From Lachnospiraceae bacterium (GTDB lineage: Bacteria; Bacillota; Clostridia; Lachnospirales; Lachnospiraceae), in contig CAAGRP010000054.1 in the NCBI GenBank assembly GCA_900772685.1, positions 1 through 6,238 of the forward strand: a DNA stretch of 6,238 nucleotides, given 5' to 3'. The notes under the pieces are model-generated. The model did no database searches. It had not been told where the DNA came from and saw only the letters and a list, made by a program, of their open reading frames with translations. Positions 6,215 to 6,238 of the stretch are shown piece after piece. Made by a program: the position numbers and the translations under genes. How positions within the stretch are numbered: position 1 is the first letter of the stretch; every line of letters begins with the position of its first letter.

Positions 6215-6238
6215 CAATTTAATACTCTGATGCTTTCC

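Larger units (their letters stand above)
5845..6238. other. AT-rich intergenic region upstream of nfnA
   Basis: About 390 bp hold no gene I can support. The left part carries the nfnA leader, its ribosome binding site and the two back-to-back promoter candidates. The right part (about 5996-6238) is strongly AT-rich, with TATA-type runs, a candidate structured transcript and the terminator-like hairpin. A plus-strand open frame here (ATG at 6022, ending just past 6220) is rich in Tyr and Ile, lacks a ribosome binding site and runs through the hairpin, so it is not called. Confidence 0.7.

Noticed and set aside
5962..6222. Plus-strand open frame of 86 codons (TTG start) or 66 codons from ATG at 6022
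   Set aside because: No ribosome binding site at either start, composition dominated by Tyr, Ile and Phe as expected from AT-rich DNA, and it runs through the terminator-like hairpin.
6143..6237. Minus-strand frame open from the right edge to TAA at 6143-6145, possibly the tail of another gene
   Set aside because: Only about 31 codons, AT-driven, no recognisable motif, and an unbroken frame of this length is likely by chance.

Overview
The window looks like chromosome from an anaerobic member of the Clostridia, most likely a Lachnospiraceae-type gut or rumen bacterium. This rests on strong GGAGG-type ribosome binding sites, moderate-to-low GC with AT-rich spacers, a two-gene NfnAB flavin-bifurcating transhydrogenase, a PflX-type radical SAM protein, and a secreted beta-helix protein with an InlB/Flg_new-type repeat. 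The taxonomic call is inference; there is no rRNA or other marker gene here.

All supported genes lie on the minus strand, so transcription runs right to left. From the right: an AT-rich, non-coding stretch (5845-6238) holds the presumed promoter of the operon. It also holds a back-to-back plus-strand promoter-like sequence and a plus-strand terminator-like hairpin, which together outline a possible small RNA of about 220 nt. Next come nfnA (4960-5844) and nfnB (3572-4960), which overlap by one base (TAATG). Then comes a 60-residue Cys-rich protein (3367-3549) with a strong ribosome binding site, and a PflX-like radical SAM protein (2462-3370) whose GTG start overlaps the small gene's stop (GTGA). 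These four genes have the spacing of one operon. NfnAB couples NADH, NADPH and ferredoxin pools. A radical SAM enzyme needs low-potential electrons, so a redox link between the two halves is plausible but not shown by the sequence.

The left 2.4 kb is a single uninterrupted reading frame of 793 codons (2379 down to 1) that runs off the left edge. It encodes a secreted surface protein: a signal peptide, a Cys/His motif, a long glycine-rich parallel beta-helix with nine GGG turns, an InlB-like repeat, and the start of a 14-residue Pro/Gly/Asn repeat region. Its C-terminus, and therefore how it is anchored, lies outside the window. It starts 82 bp after the radical SAM gene, with no clear terminator or promoter between them.

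I see no mobile element, CRISPR array, tRNA or rRNA. The least explained parts are the 60-residue Cys-rich protein and the possible plus-strand RNA upstream of nfnA.
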